Source: Neurospora intermedia
Lineage: Eukaryota > Ascomycota > Sordariomycetes > Sordariales > Sordariaceae
Length of the DNA stretch: 64,000 nt
NCBI GenBank assembly: GCA_037102815.1
Contig: BTPP01000008.1
Span: 2,294,001-2,358,000 of the forward strand
Direction of reading: 5' to 3'
The notes below the pieces were generated by a model. It was not told the DNA's origin. It did no database searches and was given only the letters and a program-made list of their open reading frames with translations. Shown in pieces: positions 1 through 13,059 of this stretch (position 1 is its first letter; every line of letters begins with the position of its first letter). The translations under genes were made by a program, and so were the position numbers.

Positions 1-1341
1 TTTTTAGGTAGAGGTAGCAAATCTACCAGGCAACACACACTGCATGCGAAACACGCGACACGCCACACGCACGCCAACAGGATCAGCACAAGATATCCAG
101 AACCAGTACCAGTACCAGTACCTGCCACCCACCAGTTTTATACATATACCCACACTAACCTCTTACCTCTTACCTCTTACCTCTAAGCTCGTAGCAAACC
201 AGTTGGCTTCGGAAACCTTTGGGACACCAAACAGCGGGCTTTAATATTCAAGGTTCTGAAAATCCGAAAGTACAACATATTTCCAATCACATGTCAATCA
301 GCCCAGCCGGGCGTTCATAGCGTATAGCATATAACATGTGGCGTCCGCGACGTCTTCTACATACATACATTGCATATCTAACATCTAACGTTGCTTGTTT
401 GTTTGTTTGTTTCCATGAGCGCCGGATGACCAGCCGACCAGCCGACCAGCCGACCAGCCGACTATATCTGGCGATTGCGCGGGTATACAATACATACATA
501 CATACATACAAGTATCCAGGTAGCCGCGCTTAATGGAACCGCTTCATTCTTGTCGCTGTCAGCTAGCCAGTCAGTCAGTCAGGCAGTCAGTCTATAACTG
601 GTGTAAAGTAGGCCTTGAGAACTGGCCGCAGATGCCCCCTGGGATCTGATTTGGGAACCCGAAGTAAACCTAGGTAGGTACCAACGGGCTCCGTAAAGCT
701 ACCTCACGGATTCCAAAGTGACCTGAGTTATTTATAGATGACCAAAGTGAGCACTAGTAGACTAGGAGCTAGTTTAGGTACTGAAAGAGGGAAGTCGATA
801 TGAACTCCAAGAGTGAGTGAGTGTTCGCTGTGGGTAGGTAAGTATGAATGTCGAGGTTTCAAAACTGGCGCTCTTGTCAGCTGTGCCGCAGCCGTACATA
901 CATACACACATACATACAAAACAAGACTGATAAACTTGGTGGGCTGATTCATGACATTTAACACCCCATTTCCCGTGGACCTGGTGATACAGATCATCTT
1001 CCATTCTTCCTGACCTGTCTCCAACTCTCAAATTACCCGCCAGTGCTCACCAGTCACCACGCATACACCCTTAACACGTCGCACGGAAACTTTAAACGTT
1101 TTGTGTGTTCTTCAGAATCAAGCAGTCATCATTAAGTATGGTATCGTCATAAGCGCTGCTATTGTTCATTCGCATCCACACTCCATTCACTCCAGTCACT
1201 CCATCACTCGACTCCAAATCCCCAAGCCCTCAAAAGCTCAAGCCCAAGCCCAGCCCGTCTGTTTCTCAAAACGCCGGCTCACTTAGTTCAATGCTTTCCG
1301 CTCAAGAATGTCGTGTCGTGTCGTCGACAAGTAAGAGTTGC
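1..1341. other. Intergenic left edge with simple repeats
   Basis: No convincing gene is seen. The stretch is rich in short tandem repeats: an 8-bp unit GACCAGCC repeated about 4.4 times at 428-462, CATA tetranucleotides near 488-510 and 896-920, and GTCA/CAGT repeats near 565-595. Every open frame here is short, overlaps others on both strands and lacks splice or codon support. Confidence 0.6.
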
Positions 1342-1795
1342 TTAGCGAGTAATAAACGCGTCGTTGTTGGAGTCATTCTTCCTTCCTTGGCGCTCGGGGA
1401 ACTGTTTTGTTATCACCTCATGATTAGCGTGTGTCCTTGTCGTTGTATTGATGGCAGCAAGCGAGCTTTATTCCAAATGAGGATAGGAGAAAAGAAAAAA
1501 AACATACCGCCATCTCCTGCAAATTGCCCTTCTCCAAAACCTGCTTAATGGCATCCTCTGCGTTCTTGGTGCCAAACTCGTTCTCGAGCATCGCCTGGGA
1601 CGCGGCCGAGTAGATGCCCTGGCTGCCTTGCTTGTGGGTGGTGAAGACCTCGAAGACGGAAACGACTTGGGCCAGAGGAGTCGACTTGTCGCCGAGCCAC
1701 TTGTTGTAGTCGTCCTTGCTGTCGACGAAGACGAGGAAGTCCTCTTCGTTGTTGCCCTTGTAGTGGACCTTGAGCTCGTGGGCACCGCCGCGCAT
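1342..1795 (-). CDS. rtc3: Rtc3-like SBDS-domain protein (2 exons)
   Basis: Exons are 1508-1795 and 1342-1401, giving 115 aa. The ATG at 1795 opens a frame starting MRGGAHELKVHYKG. The body carries VVSVFEVFTTHKQGSQGIY and LENEFGT, matching the small stand-alone SBDS N-terminal-fold family of yeast Rtc3/Hgh1 (about 111 aa), an RNA-metabolism protein. The intron (1402-1507) has donor GTATGT and acceptor ACAG; splicing is phase 0 and joins QEMA to FPERQGRKND, ending NNDAFITR and stop. The basic, Asn-rich tail resembles that of the yeast protein. The family is clear; the molecular role is inferred and only loosely known even in yeast. Confidence 0.85.
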
Positions 1796-3389
1796 TTTGG
1801 ATGGATGTGTGTGGGAGAGTTGGTTTGGTATGTGTCTGTTTTTGGGTTCGTGGGGGTTGCCAAGTCCTAGAGAAAGCGGGCGAGGGTTAGTTTGTCTGTT
1901 TTATCGCAGTGTCGGGGGATGTGGATGCCATCGTGATTTTGTTATGCTCGTCTTCTTGTGGTAGGCAGAGAGGAAGTGAATGGGCGCCGTGTGAACGAAC
2001 AGGTGATTCCATCCTCAGCTCCAACCAAAGTGTGAATGAAAGTTCCCAATCGCGGCTCATCTACCATCCACCCATGCCTCACATTGAAAGGATCTAGGAA
2101 GGAGAGCATCTGGATTGATACGCTGCAAGCATCACCATCAAACTCACCTGATTAACTTGATCAAATCGTCGTCGTCGTCGTTATAAATTCGTGATAGTTC
2201 GTCGTTGGAGAATGGGGTATCGGATAATGAAGAGAAGAGAGGGGAAGTTATTGTTCGTTTCTACGTCGCACCTACCAGATTATAAAGACGACAGAATTAC
2301 AGACGAAGGAAGGTTGGCCGAGCCAGCAAAGCACAAACAGAAACAACTACGTCATAGGTGACGCTTTGGGAGTTGGATGTTAATTGGTGGGTCTCTTGGG
2401 CACTTACTCCACTGCTGCGGCAGGCACGATTCTCAAGAGGGAAATGGTGGGGCGGGAAGAACCCCGCAGATCCATTTTCAGCGGGCTCTGAGAGCTAGCG
2501 TGCAATAGCGCTACCGCGCTGTGGATCTCCAGCGCTGTCACCAAGACCTTGCTTCCGAGCCGCCTCCAACCTTTCCCTTGTTATACCATGGCACTAGTTC
2601 CCTCCAAATGTGTTCATTTTCCCCTTACCCTTCCTTACCCCCAAGAAACACTTGGAATGAAAGAGGGTCCTGCGCGTATTCTTTATAAATAATTCAAGGT
2701 TCCAGCGCTTTCGATCCACCAATATGGAGCTCTTTTCAGTGCAATTGCTGCTGGTACCTTGCAGCCGAGCTTTCGTAACCTCAATTACGTCATTGTCAAT
2801 CGGACAACGGCACGTCAGTCGGTCGCGACGTCCATCTGGCATTCACGACAACTGTACGGCAACTGCCAATGTTTGCTGTCAGTGCAGGTGAGAACGGGAG
2901 GGCGGTGAAATTCTTGGCCTGCCATCGGATTGAGTTGCTCCGTTCCGGATCAAGTTGAGCCATCTCCAGTCACGAGCTATCATGTGCTAAAATCATACCG
3001 AATCATCGCGAAAACATCAAGCCATCCTAGCGTTGAATGCCCTACCTTGGGAAAACCATCACCGTCAATCGTATAACCTCATGCAAGCGAACGACTACTT
3101 TGAACATTTGGGTATCTGATAACTTTTGAGATAACAATCTATCAACCCATTTCAATACCTTCATCGAGCAAATGACCCCGTTCCCGTGGGGGTAATCAAC
3201 AACCGTTGTTCATTCCTTGTAAGCCCGTGAAACCATAAAGCCATAATCATGAGAAGAAAAAACAAACGGGTATTATAAGACATGCTTTTATCCGGCCACC
3301 TTTCCAACCCAATAATGCCGACCGTCTTGCCCTTGCGGCCCATCATCAAATTTTGCCTGACCCAGTAAACATTATTTCACCTCTTTTGT
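1796..3389. other. Intergenic region between two minus-strand genes
   Basis: This holds the promoter side of the Rtc3-like gene and the 3' side of the RhoGEF gene. A (TCG)n run lies near 2166-2180. Open frames are short and not conserved-looking. Nothing else is supported. Confidence 0.5.
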
Positions 3390-6300
3390 TCACCGAAACA
3401 TATTCCTCAAGCTTTGCACCATAACCTCCCTATGCACGTTCACCTTTGCCCACTTGTTCCCCGTCGTGGTTGATGTTGACGTCTTGGACCTCTTCCTCAG
3501 TTTCCTCGGCGTCGACCCCTTGTACTCAGAGTCACCGGATAATATACTATTCCCGCTACCTCTAACACTAGCCGCGTCACCAGCCGAACCATCATTCTCT
3601 TTTCCTCTCCGGAAAGACATCTCCCTGGTCGTCTGCTTGCTGAGATTCGACTGCTGGATACTCGGCGCTCTTGAGCTATTTCCCGATGATTGTTGCAGAA
3701 TACCTGAGAAATCATTATAAACCATCTGTGCCCCTCCAGTTTCGCTCTCTGACCGAACGTGACCTCCGTCCACCTGACGTACCACACTAAACATCTCTTT
3801 GCCCACCGAGTCAGACGCGCTGCGAAGCATAGGACTACGTCTCTCGATCTTATCGGGAATCACGGAAAGTAGAGAACGGCTGGTTTCCTCCGCCTTGTGG
3901 CAGACTCTGCTCAGGACTGTGGGGCTTGTTGTGCCCTTGGTGGCGGTGGAGCTGACACAAGTTTCCTCTTCTGTGTAGTTACTGCCACTCCCTCCTTTGC
4001 GTGGGAGACTGGTCAAACTGGCCGAGCGTTTGGTGAAGCTGCTCGTAATGCTTACCACACTTAGCTTTCGTATCATAGATGAAGCGGATGCTCGGACTAG
4101 CTGCTCGCTTCGGGATCGGGCCGTTATCCCGGGGAAGGGGAGGATATCTCGGGTCCAGACATCTGACAGCAGAGCCTCGAGTCGAGCCCGTTCTTCACGA
4201 GGTGGCGCAAGGACTGGCAGTCGGGTATTGGTGGTCAGAAGGGACTGAGATCGACTGATTGAGGAGTTTGTTCCCGAAGCGGGTGCATCCTTGATGACAC
4301 TTGTATTCTTGAGTATCACTTGGCATAACGGTGATTTGGGCCCGACGGTGGTCGCTCGATGTATAGATATCTTCCTGGCAATGGTTCCTAATTATGATTG
4401 GTGGTTATCAGCTTTTTCTGTCCATGTACCAATTGGAGAGTGAACACATACCTGGCTTTCTAAAAACAGCTCCCAGAGTCTTGATATTCAGAGAAAGCGA
4501 GCTAAAAGTTGCCGGTTGCATCTGGTCTTGGCCCTCGGTGGTCTGTTGGTTTCCGAGGCGTGTACGCCATTCCACCTCCTCCTTCGGCGTGCATGCTGTC
4601 AAGATGATCTCGTACAACTGGTGGTCGCAGAGAAACACGAGTTTCCAGGAATGTGGCGCGGTGTGACATTGAAGGCCTATAGATACGTCAGCACGAGGTT
4701 CACACGGATGAAGACATCTGACAGAGCCGATGTCATACCTCGACCGTTGTCCACTTCTTCCAACTTGACGTTGCTCAGAGCGATGCAAGCTTGGATCGTG
4801 TATATCTGGTCAGTCCTACTAGCTGTAGCTAGACAGAACCATTCCTTGTAGAGTAGAGCAACCATGTACTGCCCATTGACGCCTTCTTTTGTCTGCCAAC
4901 AGGCATGCAGAGCTCCGCACAATTGGATATGGCCGAATGATCGAATGCGATTCTTTGAAGCTGCATCCAGTTGCTGATTAGGAAACACCAGACGGTCTTG
5001 GAGAATCCATGTTTTCTCCAGAGTGGACTTAATTTTGGAATCATCCGTAGCTTTGTTGATTTCGGCAGTAGCCTCACGCAACCGGATAAGCGTGTTTTCG
5101 ATTTCCATATGAGAATAGGGGCAGTCTGCCTCAGGAGTGTGTTTTAGCAACTCGGCGAAGAGCAATGGGTATTTGCACACACGTTGGATTGGCTGGTCCT
5201 TGTTAGCATACATCCGCGTGTTATTTTGCGAAATATCGCCTACCTTCATAAGCAGATCTCCAATTGTGAGACTTTTCCTCTGTTTGTCGTCCTGACTGTT
5301 AGCCGAGCTAAGAGAGGAAGCCAGAATCTCAATGCCCTTTTGATATGATTGCCATGCAGGCATTGTCCTGTGAGCAGAAGCAACATCTTTGATCATCAGC
5401 TCGTACTTGGCACCATACTCTTCATAGATAAAAAATCGGTTCATCTTCTTGCTGAATATCTTGGCAACTTCAGCAGCAACCTGGGGGTCGGCAAGCATGC
5501 CGGGAACTTCACGAAGCCATGAGATGCCATCCTTGTCTTCTGGTACTGCATCCAGACTTCTCCATCGCTGATGACCACGAAACCCCGAGCCGGCCGAAGG
5601 AACTTGCAGAGGGAATTTGAGCTGTGTATACTCCGAGTGAGGAATAGCTCTATGGAGGTCGCCTAACATCTCCTCATGCAGCTCAACAATGTCATTGAGA
5701 TTTTGATTGATGGAAGAGCGAAGGCTGGCTGGCAAAGTAGGAAGCGAAGCAAGAATGGTAACATAAACCTGGGTTAGGGGTAAACTAGTCAGAGACAGTA
5801 AAAGAAGACGGGATGAAGCTGCGACATACATTCATCAGGAAGCGCACATCTCCAATATAACTCTCTTCCGTGTTGATGAGCTCCTCCAGAACCCGGCGTC
5901 GCTGCAACGACCTCCCTATAGCCGCAGGATCCACCATCAGCTGTCGCTCCGGACAATAACTATCCTCAGAAAGCCGCGCACCGGAGAGAGAAGCTCTGCT
6001 GCTGCGTTCTGTCCTCGACTGGCCACGGGATGATCGAACGGTGTTTCTCCGGGAGCGCGTCAGAATAGTGCTGGCACTAGTCAGAGATATACTGGCGCTT
6101 TTGACGGCCGTCACGAAACCAAAAGAGGATGTTGAAGATGACGGTCGGTAGTGGCCGGGTCCCCAGGCTGTCGAGCCCGCCCCATCGAGGTTGAAGTAGT
6201 AAGACGTGGAAGCATGCTCGTTACCCATGGCTTCCCGACGGCGAACTGCTCGTTTGTGCAGAGTCTTGATCCACTTTTGAAACGGCCGGTTCGGTTTCGA

Positions 6301-6681
6301 GGGCTTACTGGCTGGGGGCTCGCATGGTGTTGCTGTTGGTTGCCGGTAGACATGGTTGCTACTTTCCAGGGCCTGATGACGTGCAACGGCATCTTGAAAG
6401 TCGTGTATCGTATCCAAAGCATCCCACTCATTGGGCTCGCTCACATCCACCACGGCCACAGTAGGGCTGGAGCTGACGTCTTTTTCTTCCGTAACTGTAG
6501 GATCTTCCCGTACATGGTCGAGTGGTTGTGTCTCGTCTGATGTTAACAGCAACGGCAGCGGGTTCCCATTAGGGTCGAAGGGGGTATGAATGGCGCTTAT
6601 CGGTAGAGCATAAGGAGATGGCGGTAAAGGCTTGGTGACTGGATCGACATGGGTATCGACATTGGGTCCAAGGGCTGCCAT
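3390..6681 (-). CDS. Dbl-homology (RhoGEF) protein with PH-like domain (5 exons)
   Basis: Exons are 5830-6681, 5244-5768, 4739-5192, 4452-4676 and 3390-4387; phases agree and give 1017 aa. The frame opens further 5' but only with TTG, so the start is the ATG at 6681 (context ACAATGG). The DH domain runs from about residue 263 (EELINTEESYIGDVRFL) to about 520, with PIQRVCKYPLLFAEL, the core helix that contacts the GTPase. A PH-like domain follows (about 545-680; TDQIYTIQACIALSNV, WKLVFLCDHQLYEI). The N-terminal 260 and C-terminal 330 residues are Ser-rich and low complexity. It should activate a Rho-type GTPase in polarity or cell-wall signalling; which GTPase cannot be read from sequence. Intron 2 (5193-5243) is only 51 nt, a multiple of three, without stops. 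Confidence 0.88.
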
Positions 6682-9149
6682 TGTGGGTTGGATCCAGCGG
6701 TCGAGAGGAGGTTCCAAGAAAAAAAAAAAGAGGATCAGGTAGAAGGGGGACCCAGAGCCAGACCAGAGGAGGCTCCAAACTCCAAACTTGAAACCCTTTG
6801 GTTGAAGCTCAGATGACCACCGACCGTGACGAGACTCGAGTCCAAGTGCTCCTGCAGCAACCGCAGCACGGCAGATAGTATCTCGGATCCGTGGGCTCCA
6901 ATCCTCTCCGAGTCGAGTGTTCCAGATGATGCACTGGCCCTTATCGAAACATGGTAATTAAGAGCAACGCAGCGGTAAGACCCCGTGACGATGAAAAGAT
7001 AATGCACGATGCGTGCTAGAGAGTAGTTGACCGAGAAACCAAGAAACCAAAAAAGGTTGGAGCCGTTTTCCTTTCCACGACCGACTGACAAAGTACTACC
7101 AACCAGAACATTGCGAGGGAAGAAGTCTTTCTTTCGGAGAGGGGTCGGAGACGAAACTAAAGAACGGGGCAGAAATTTTTCATGGGCTTGAAGCGGGAGG
7201 ATGGATGGTGCAAGATTGTTCGTTATCGCCAGATGCCGTGGGCGATACGAGAGAGGGCGACTGGGAAGGAGCGTTCCCCAGGTTCTTCGCTTTACTACTG
7301 TAGTCCACTCCGAGACCCTAGTAAGTAGTCCAGGACACCTAGGTAGTTCTAGGCCGGGCAGGAGTGAGTCCTTGTCGCTTCCTCGCTTCCTGGCCGGCTT
7401 GCTGTTGTTGCTCCAGTCGTTTTGCTGTTGATGACCGAGACCTGCCTGCCCGCCTGCCTTCAAGGGACAGAGTAGAAGCAGGTAGAGGCAAGGTAGGTAG
7501 GTAGGTAGTACCACGAGGAACAACACTCCGACCTGCACCCGTCGATAAGAGTAACTGCAGCACAGGACGGGAAGAAGAGGCCGGCCGGGTTCAACTCAAA
7601 CCCGGCCTGGAAAAGTCTGTCTCAAAGGCAGCAAGGCAGGAAGCTAAGGCTAGATAGATAAGTAGCCATTGATTGTACTAAGGAGCGAGGGTCGGCAACT
7701 AAGGCGGCCGGGGATGCCGGAAAGCCGCTCTTGGATATCTAGCGCAAGGCACGTCATTGATGATATTTCATGCCCCTTCGAACTCTTTGGTGTCCATTGG
7801 GCATCCGAGCCCGCCCGAAACAGTCAGCCATGTTCTCTTGGACGTCTTAGTCTCCAGCTGAAAAGGCAGTGTAGTGGAAGGGAGGACTCAGGCGGACTCG
7901 GCCAGATCATATGGGTCCTCCATCAAAGCGGAAGGCTGGCTGCGAGAATCGGACGTGAAACCGCAACACGGTCGACACGTGGCTCAAGTCAGCCTATGGA
8001 TTTGTTCGTCTCTTGGGCTTGAACCACTGGGTACTCATGCCCCTAGTGTACTGTGCCCTCTGGTCGCTGAAGTGCTAAGAAATCCAGACACAGCCGAGAG
8101 ATGTGTGGGTTATGGTAGTGTGCAGAAAGAGAGTCAGAGGACAAAGACGGGAGGTAAGTGGAAGATCAGCGACAACCAATCACTGCCTATCGTGACTTGA
8201 CCATTGGGAGTTTTCGCATCCTGCTATGGGATGTAAACAATGATGGCTGAAATGCCCGTCTCCTGTGGGTCAGGTAATAATTTCAAATGAACCTCGACTG
8301 GGACCAGGGACGGTGAGGTGAGGCACATCTCGAGTTGCAGCACTGCAGCAGGAGCAGTGGGACGTCGATCATGGACGGGAAGGAAGGACGTTGTTTGAGA
8401 TTCAGTTCGTTGCGAGAAAAAAAAACAAAAGTCATAAAGTTCGCTTCATGCCGTGTCCCATTCCTCGGAGCTTGTTGCCCTTGCACCCTTGCTTGCAGTG
8501 CTGCTCACTCTCAAAGGGAAGGTGTGCTTGAGTGCCGACGGGAACTGCAGTGCTTGGAGGTGACGATGAGAGACACCAGCACGGGCAACCGCTCCATTTC
8601 TCGTCTTCAGTTCCGTCCACTTCTGCGCCTAAGCCCTGCGGCCCTTGTGGTTCTTTATGTAGCGCAGGCCATCCCTGCGACAGGTGGGCAGGCGCCATCC
8701 AAGGGATGGGAGCCCCGGTCAACATCGTCCGAACGGGTCGGCCAGGTGAAAGCTGCCACCCCATTGGCCAGATGACCCACAATGGAGGGGCCAGAGAACG
8801 AGGAAATGCTACCCCGCACCGCCGCTCACCTCATTCTCGGCCCATCCGACCATCACAGGCGGCCGGCGAAGAGTGGGACACGGCAACCAAAGACCGGGGC
8901 AGCAAAGCTACCTAAGGAAGCTCACTGAAGCTCAAGCTCCCGCAGCAGAGAGAGGCATCCATCCGGCCAGGCCACCGCATCGCGTCATTCGCTGGAGACT
9001 ATCCGTACAAAGTACCTAAGTAGGTAATTCACGGGCCAGGTAGGTACATACATACTCCCATCCGAGATCGAGATCTCACCATGCTTGGTGATTTCCACAA
9101 CTGAGGGTTACCCTTTATAAGATATTACGATAAATTACAACCCTTCACC
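6682..9149. other. Divergent intergenic region, RhoGEF and Nas2 promoters
   Basis: This 2.5 kb region separates divergent genes. The first about 850 bp upstream of the RhoGEF start is probably a long 5' leader; it contains a 267-codon minus-strand frame (6735-7538) that begins with GTG and has no recognisable domain. A GGTA tetranucleotide run lies at about 7494-7508 and further TAGGTA motifs near 9010-9050. No gene is supported. Confidence 0.5.
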
Positions 9150-9958
9150 ATGAGCAATCTTCATGCGCCTACTGTCCCCTCGGGGCCGACTTCTGCCCCT
9201 GTCACCAACGGCAGTGCTGCCCATCTATCCTTTGCTGAGCTGCAGCGCAAGAAGGATGCCATCGAGGGGGAGCTCAAGGCACTCAGCGGAGTGCTTGATT
9301 CGGTTGGTCTAGTTTATATCCATCCAGCCTCCATCGAGCCAGTTGACTGATGGAATATGATCTAGCACGGCGTTGACATGAACACAAACCTCCTTACTCC
9401 CGATGGCTTTCCCAGATCAGATATTGATGTTGCGCAAATCCGCACAACAAGGTCGCGCATCATCCATCTTCGCAATGACTACAAGGAGTTGATGGCCTTG
9501 ATCGAGAAGCGTCTGCATGAGCACTTCGCCAGCATCCAGGACGACGACGAAGAGTCAACACCTGTCCCCACGGATCAATCCGCACCGCTGCCAGATTCGG
9601 TACCCGAAGTTCTGGAGCAGCCATTCGCCAAAGTCAACAGTGTCGTTGATAACAGTCCGGCGGCCACAGCAGGTCTCAAGGCCGGTGATCTGATCCGCAG
9701 CTTTGGTTATGTCAACCGGTCCAACCATGACAGCCTAAGGAAAGTCGCAGAGTGTGTTCAGGGTAATGAAGGGGTAAGTCGTGCCAGGCTCTGTCTGCCA
9801 AAGTTGAGCTAACCGGGTATACATCGTAGCAAAATATTCTCGTCAAGGTCTCTCGGAGCACGGCAGGGACACGAACCCAAGAGCTTCGGCTAACGTTGAC
9901 TCCTCGCCGCGACTGGGGTGGTAGAGGTATGCTTGGATGCCATATCTTGCCACTATGA
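9150..9958 (+). CDS. nas2: 26S proteasome assembly chaperone Nas2/PSMD9 (3 exons)
   Basis: Exons are 9150-9302, 9366-9773 and 9830-9958, all phase 0, giving 229 aa. The N-terminal helical part (LQRKKDAIEGELKALSGVL, HGVDMNTNLLTPDGFPR, DIDVAQIRTTRSRIIHLRND) is the hallmark of Nas2/PSMD9. A PDZ domain follows from about residue 138 (FAKVNSVVDNSPAATAGLKA, GDLIRSFG). Nas2 binds Rpt5 during assembly of the 19S base and leaves before completion; its PDZ recognises the Rpt C-terminus. Length is close to the yeast protein (220 aa). The first donor, GTTGGT, is weaker than usual, but the junction DS|HGVD restores the family motif exactly. It lies 0.9 kb upstream of the Ran gene on the same strand. Confidence 0.93.
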
Positions 9959-10875
9959 AAAGGCAACGGGGGCGAGATGATGGCCTGGAGCTAGGCAGAA
10001 GAAGATTGTGATACAAGAGTAGCGTCATTGGGCACCAAATCCGCCCAGATGTGTTAGGGAAGAATCAGGATGCGCCATTGCCGCCTGAGAATGAGGCCTC
10101 TTTGGGAATTTGCTTTGTAATGAAGGAAACAACGGGTCTGAGACTGACTGGCATTCGAAAGATGAACCAAAAGGCCAAGACGCCAGGGGTTCTCCCTCAC
10201 CGTAGTAACGAGGTTAGAACCAAAACAAAACAAACGAGCTTAAACGAGCAAACCTGATGACAATATGGAAAAAGAGATAGAAGGATAAGGTTGATACCAT
10301 GAGAGTGCGCATTCACTGTAGCCCAACGCTTGAAACCCTTGGTAGGTTCAGTTCTTTGTTCCTGACACGCGACTGTCTGCCTGTCAGCACGTCAGGAGCA
10401 TAAAATAAGACACGAACGGACGGCATTGCGGCAAGAGTGAATGGCATCCTCATCGATCGGTTTGACTTTGCTGCCCATCAGGTTCGTTGCCTTCAGTTGG
10501 TTCTTGGTTGAGGGTGCCGCACTGACCAGGCGGGTCACGTGCCCGTCACCTAACAAGCACCCCGCCGCCCAACGAGTTTTTCGTCAAGGCTGGTGGCCCA
10601 TTCCCTTGAGCGGCGGTGCCTTGAAAACACAACATCATCCACCAGGCTGTCTGAGGTCCACTGCTTCCTCTCTTTTTGACCACACCCATTTTCCCACCCT
10701 CTGCAAAATCGCAAAGGTGCGTCTCTAGTTCGATTTGGATCCCTCCCTCCCTCGCCCTTATTTAACCATTCGATACCCCGCCCATCTGTGTCGCTCCGAC
10801 CGGTCGATAGCTGACTTTCCCAAAAGGACTTGTTTACCTGCTTCTTTTCGCCTGCGATATTAAGCATCATACACA
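9959..10875. promoter_or_regulatory. Nas2 3' region and Ran promoter
   Basis: No gene is seen. The last 200 bp before the Ran start are pyrimidine-rich and carry an AT-rich TATTTAA box near 10758, consistent with the promoter and leader of a strongly expressed gene. Binding sites were not identified. Confidence 0.4.
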
Positions 10876-11893
10876 ATGGCTGCCGCGACCCCTACTTTCA
10901 AGCTCGTCCTCGTCGGTGACGGTGGTACCGGCAAGGTCAGTCCACATCCCATCCTCCGCGAACATGGACGGCATCATCATCAAACACCATCGGCGCTCCA
11001 GTGTATATCGCTGTGCTGCGGGGTGGTGTTGGTGGGTACCTGTCTGCTTGCTGGGACTTGTTGCGCTAACATTATGATGCCATCACCAGACCACCTTCGT
11101 CAAGCGCCACTTGACTGGTGAGTTCGAGAAGAAGTACATGGCCACCCTCGGTGTCGAGGTCCACCCTCTCGGCTTCAGCACCGTAAGTCTTAATGGCCCT
11201 CGATTACAACAAACGTGTGCTTGCACGCGCGCTCGCTCGACGAACCCGATGCTGACCCAACCACCCCCACGCGCAGAACTTCGGCCAGATCCAGTTCGAC
11301 GTCTGGGATACCGCCGGTCAGGAGAAGTTCGGTGGTCTCCGTGACGGTTACTACATTAACGGCCAGTGCGGTATCATCATGTTCGATGTCACCTCCCGCA
11401 TTACCTACAAGAACGTTCCCAACTGGCACCGTAAGCGCCCCTCATCATGCAGGACCCGTCGCGACGTATGACAACCCTCTCTGACAACACATTTAGGTGA
11501 TCTCACCCGTGTCTGCGAGAACATCCCTATCGTCCTCTGCGGTAACAAGGTCGACGTCAAGGAGCGCAAGGTCAAGGCTAAGACCATCACCTTCCACCGC
11601 AAGAAGAACCTTCAGTACTACGATATCTCCGCCAAGTCCAACTACAACTTCGAGAAGCCCTTCCTCTGGCTCGCTCGCAAGCTCGTCGGCAACAACGCTC
11701 TCGTACGTTATCCCACCCCCAGCCTAATGTGAGGTCTGATTTCTAACTGTGTCTCCAGGAGTTCGTCGCTGCCCCCGCCCTTGCTCCTCCTACTGCCGTT
11801 GTCGACCAGGAGCTCATGGAGAAGTACCGCGCCGAGATGGACGAGGCCGCCCAGATGCCTCTTCCCAACGAGGAGGACGATGATGATCTCTAA
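10876..11893 (+). CDS. ran: Ran/Gsp1 nuclear-transport GTPase (5 exons)
   Basis: Exons are 10876-10935, 11090-11182, 11277-11430, 11497-11702 and 11759-11893, giving 215 aa. The P-loop [20 protein letters not shown], switch [19 protein letters not shown] (switch II), [13 protein letters not shown] (guanine specificity), [20 protein letters not shown] and the acidic C-terminus EEDDDDL are all intact. Ran cycles between GTP and GDP across the nuclear envelope to drive importin/exportin transport and spindle assembly. The first intron interrupts the P-loop right after GTGK. Coding sequence uses C-ending codons strongly, as expected for high expression. Confidence 0.98.
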
Positions 11894-13050
11894 GCGGATG
11901 GACAGGGTCGGCTTCAGGGCCCGGCTCAGGCGGAACACCCCTGGTCAGGAGTCATGGAGTTGTGGGAAAATGAAAGATTGGTAATGTCCGTTATGAAAGG
12001 ATGAGCGGGTCTTCCAGACGCAAATGACAAAAAAAATTACTTCGCATTCGGGGCAATCGCCGGTCCGGAACCAGGTTGGAGAGAAACTAGCCTTTTGTCA
12101 CCACGTCGTCTTGGAGGATGAGGGAAAGCGGTCGAAGTCTGTCTTAAAGCGAGAAAGACGAGACAGCAAAAGAGAGAGAGGTCGTCGATTTCAAAGGCCT
12201 TTTTATGTTTTCTTTTTGCAATGGGAAGTTGAAGAAGGGTGAGCTGCTAATGTGGTTGCTGTTGTTGGACTTCGCCGACTTAGCTTACACGACGACAAAG
12301 ATCATACCCCCGTTATCACAGCATGTGGACATGACACTCGATCTGAATGAGAGAGCGCGAACTTAGCCAAAGCAACTGGGGAGGTAGACCTGCATGTTTT
12401 TTCTTCGCTTTTCAGCATGAACGACTCCCGCTTTATTTAGTAGGTAGATTATCTAGATAGGTACACACAAAGCACCACAAAATACCCTTTTGGTAGACAC
12501 AGGTTTTAGCTACCTCTTTATGGTGCTCATAGGTCGTCAATGAAGTTGAACGTTGATATCAAACGGCAACAATGAGGAACTGACGAAGCGATAAGGTTAG
12601 GCGGTGAGGCCCATCCGTACGTGTACTACCTTTATGTAGTGTACCACCCCGCCGGCCGGCGCGCTCCAACGCCAAAGTGCTACGTGGGGGCGTTGGGCGC
12701 GGGCTCCCTGGCATCCTGGCAATGACATCAAACCACAGCTTTCGTTTCTTTTGTCGTGTCACCCTCACAGGCATTTTTGCCTGCCACTGCCGCGATCCCT
12801 TGCTTCTTCCACTTGCTACGAGTCACTGTGTAATTAGCCCTTGGCTACACAGATCACCGGAATCAGGCAGTATTGGAATGATGGGTGGTTATTGGCACAG
12901 CTGTACCCAGTAAGTGAAAACTCATATTTGTCAGCGCCAAGTAAAAAGGGTCAAGTGCCAAGTGCCAAGCCGAGGGAAGAGACGCCTGGGACTGAGACGG
13001 ATGTGGATGCCTGCCGACGTTGTTGACTTCAGCTTGAGTGGGCCAACGAC
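11894..13050. other. Ran downstream region, no gene seen
   Basis: This starts with the Ran 3' untranslated region and continues as non-coding sequence with TAGGTA motifs near 12440. Short overlapping open frames on both strands lack any family signal. Confidence 0.5.
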
Positions 13051-13059
13051 TTCCAACGA

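Noticed and set aside
6735-7538. 267-codon minus-strand open frame upstream of the RhoGEF
   Set aside because: It starts with GTG, has no domain or conserved look, and lies where the RhoGEF 5' leader is expected; treated as chance.
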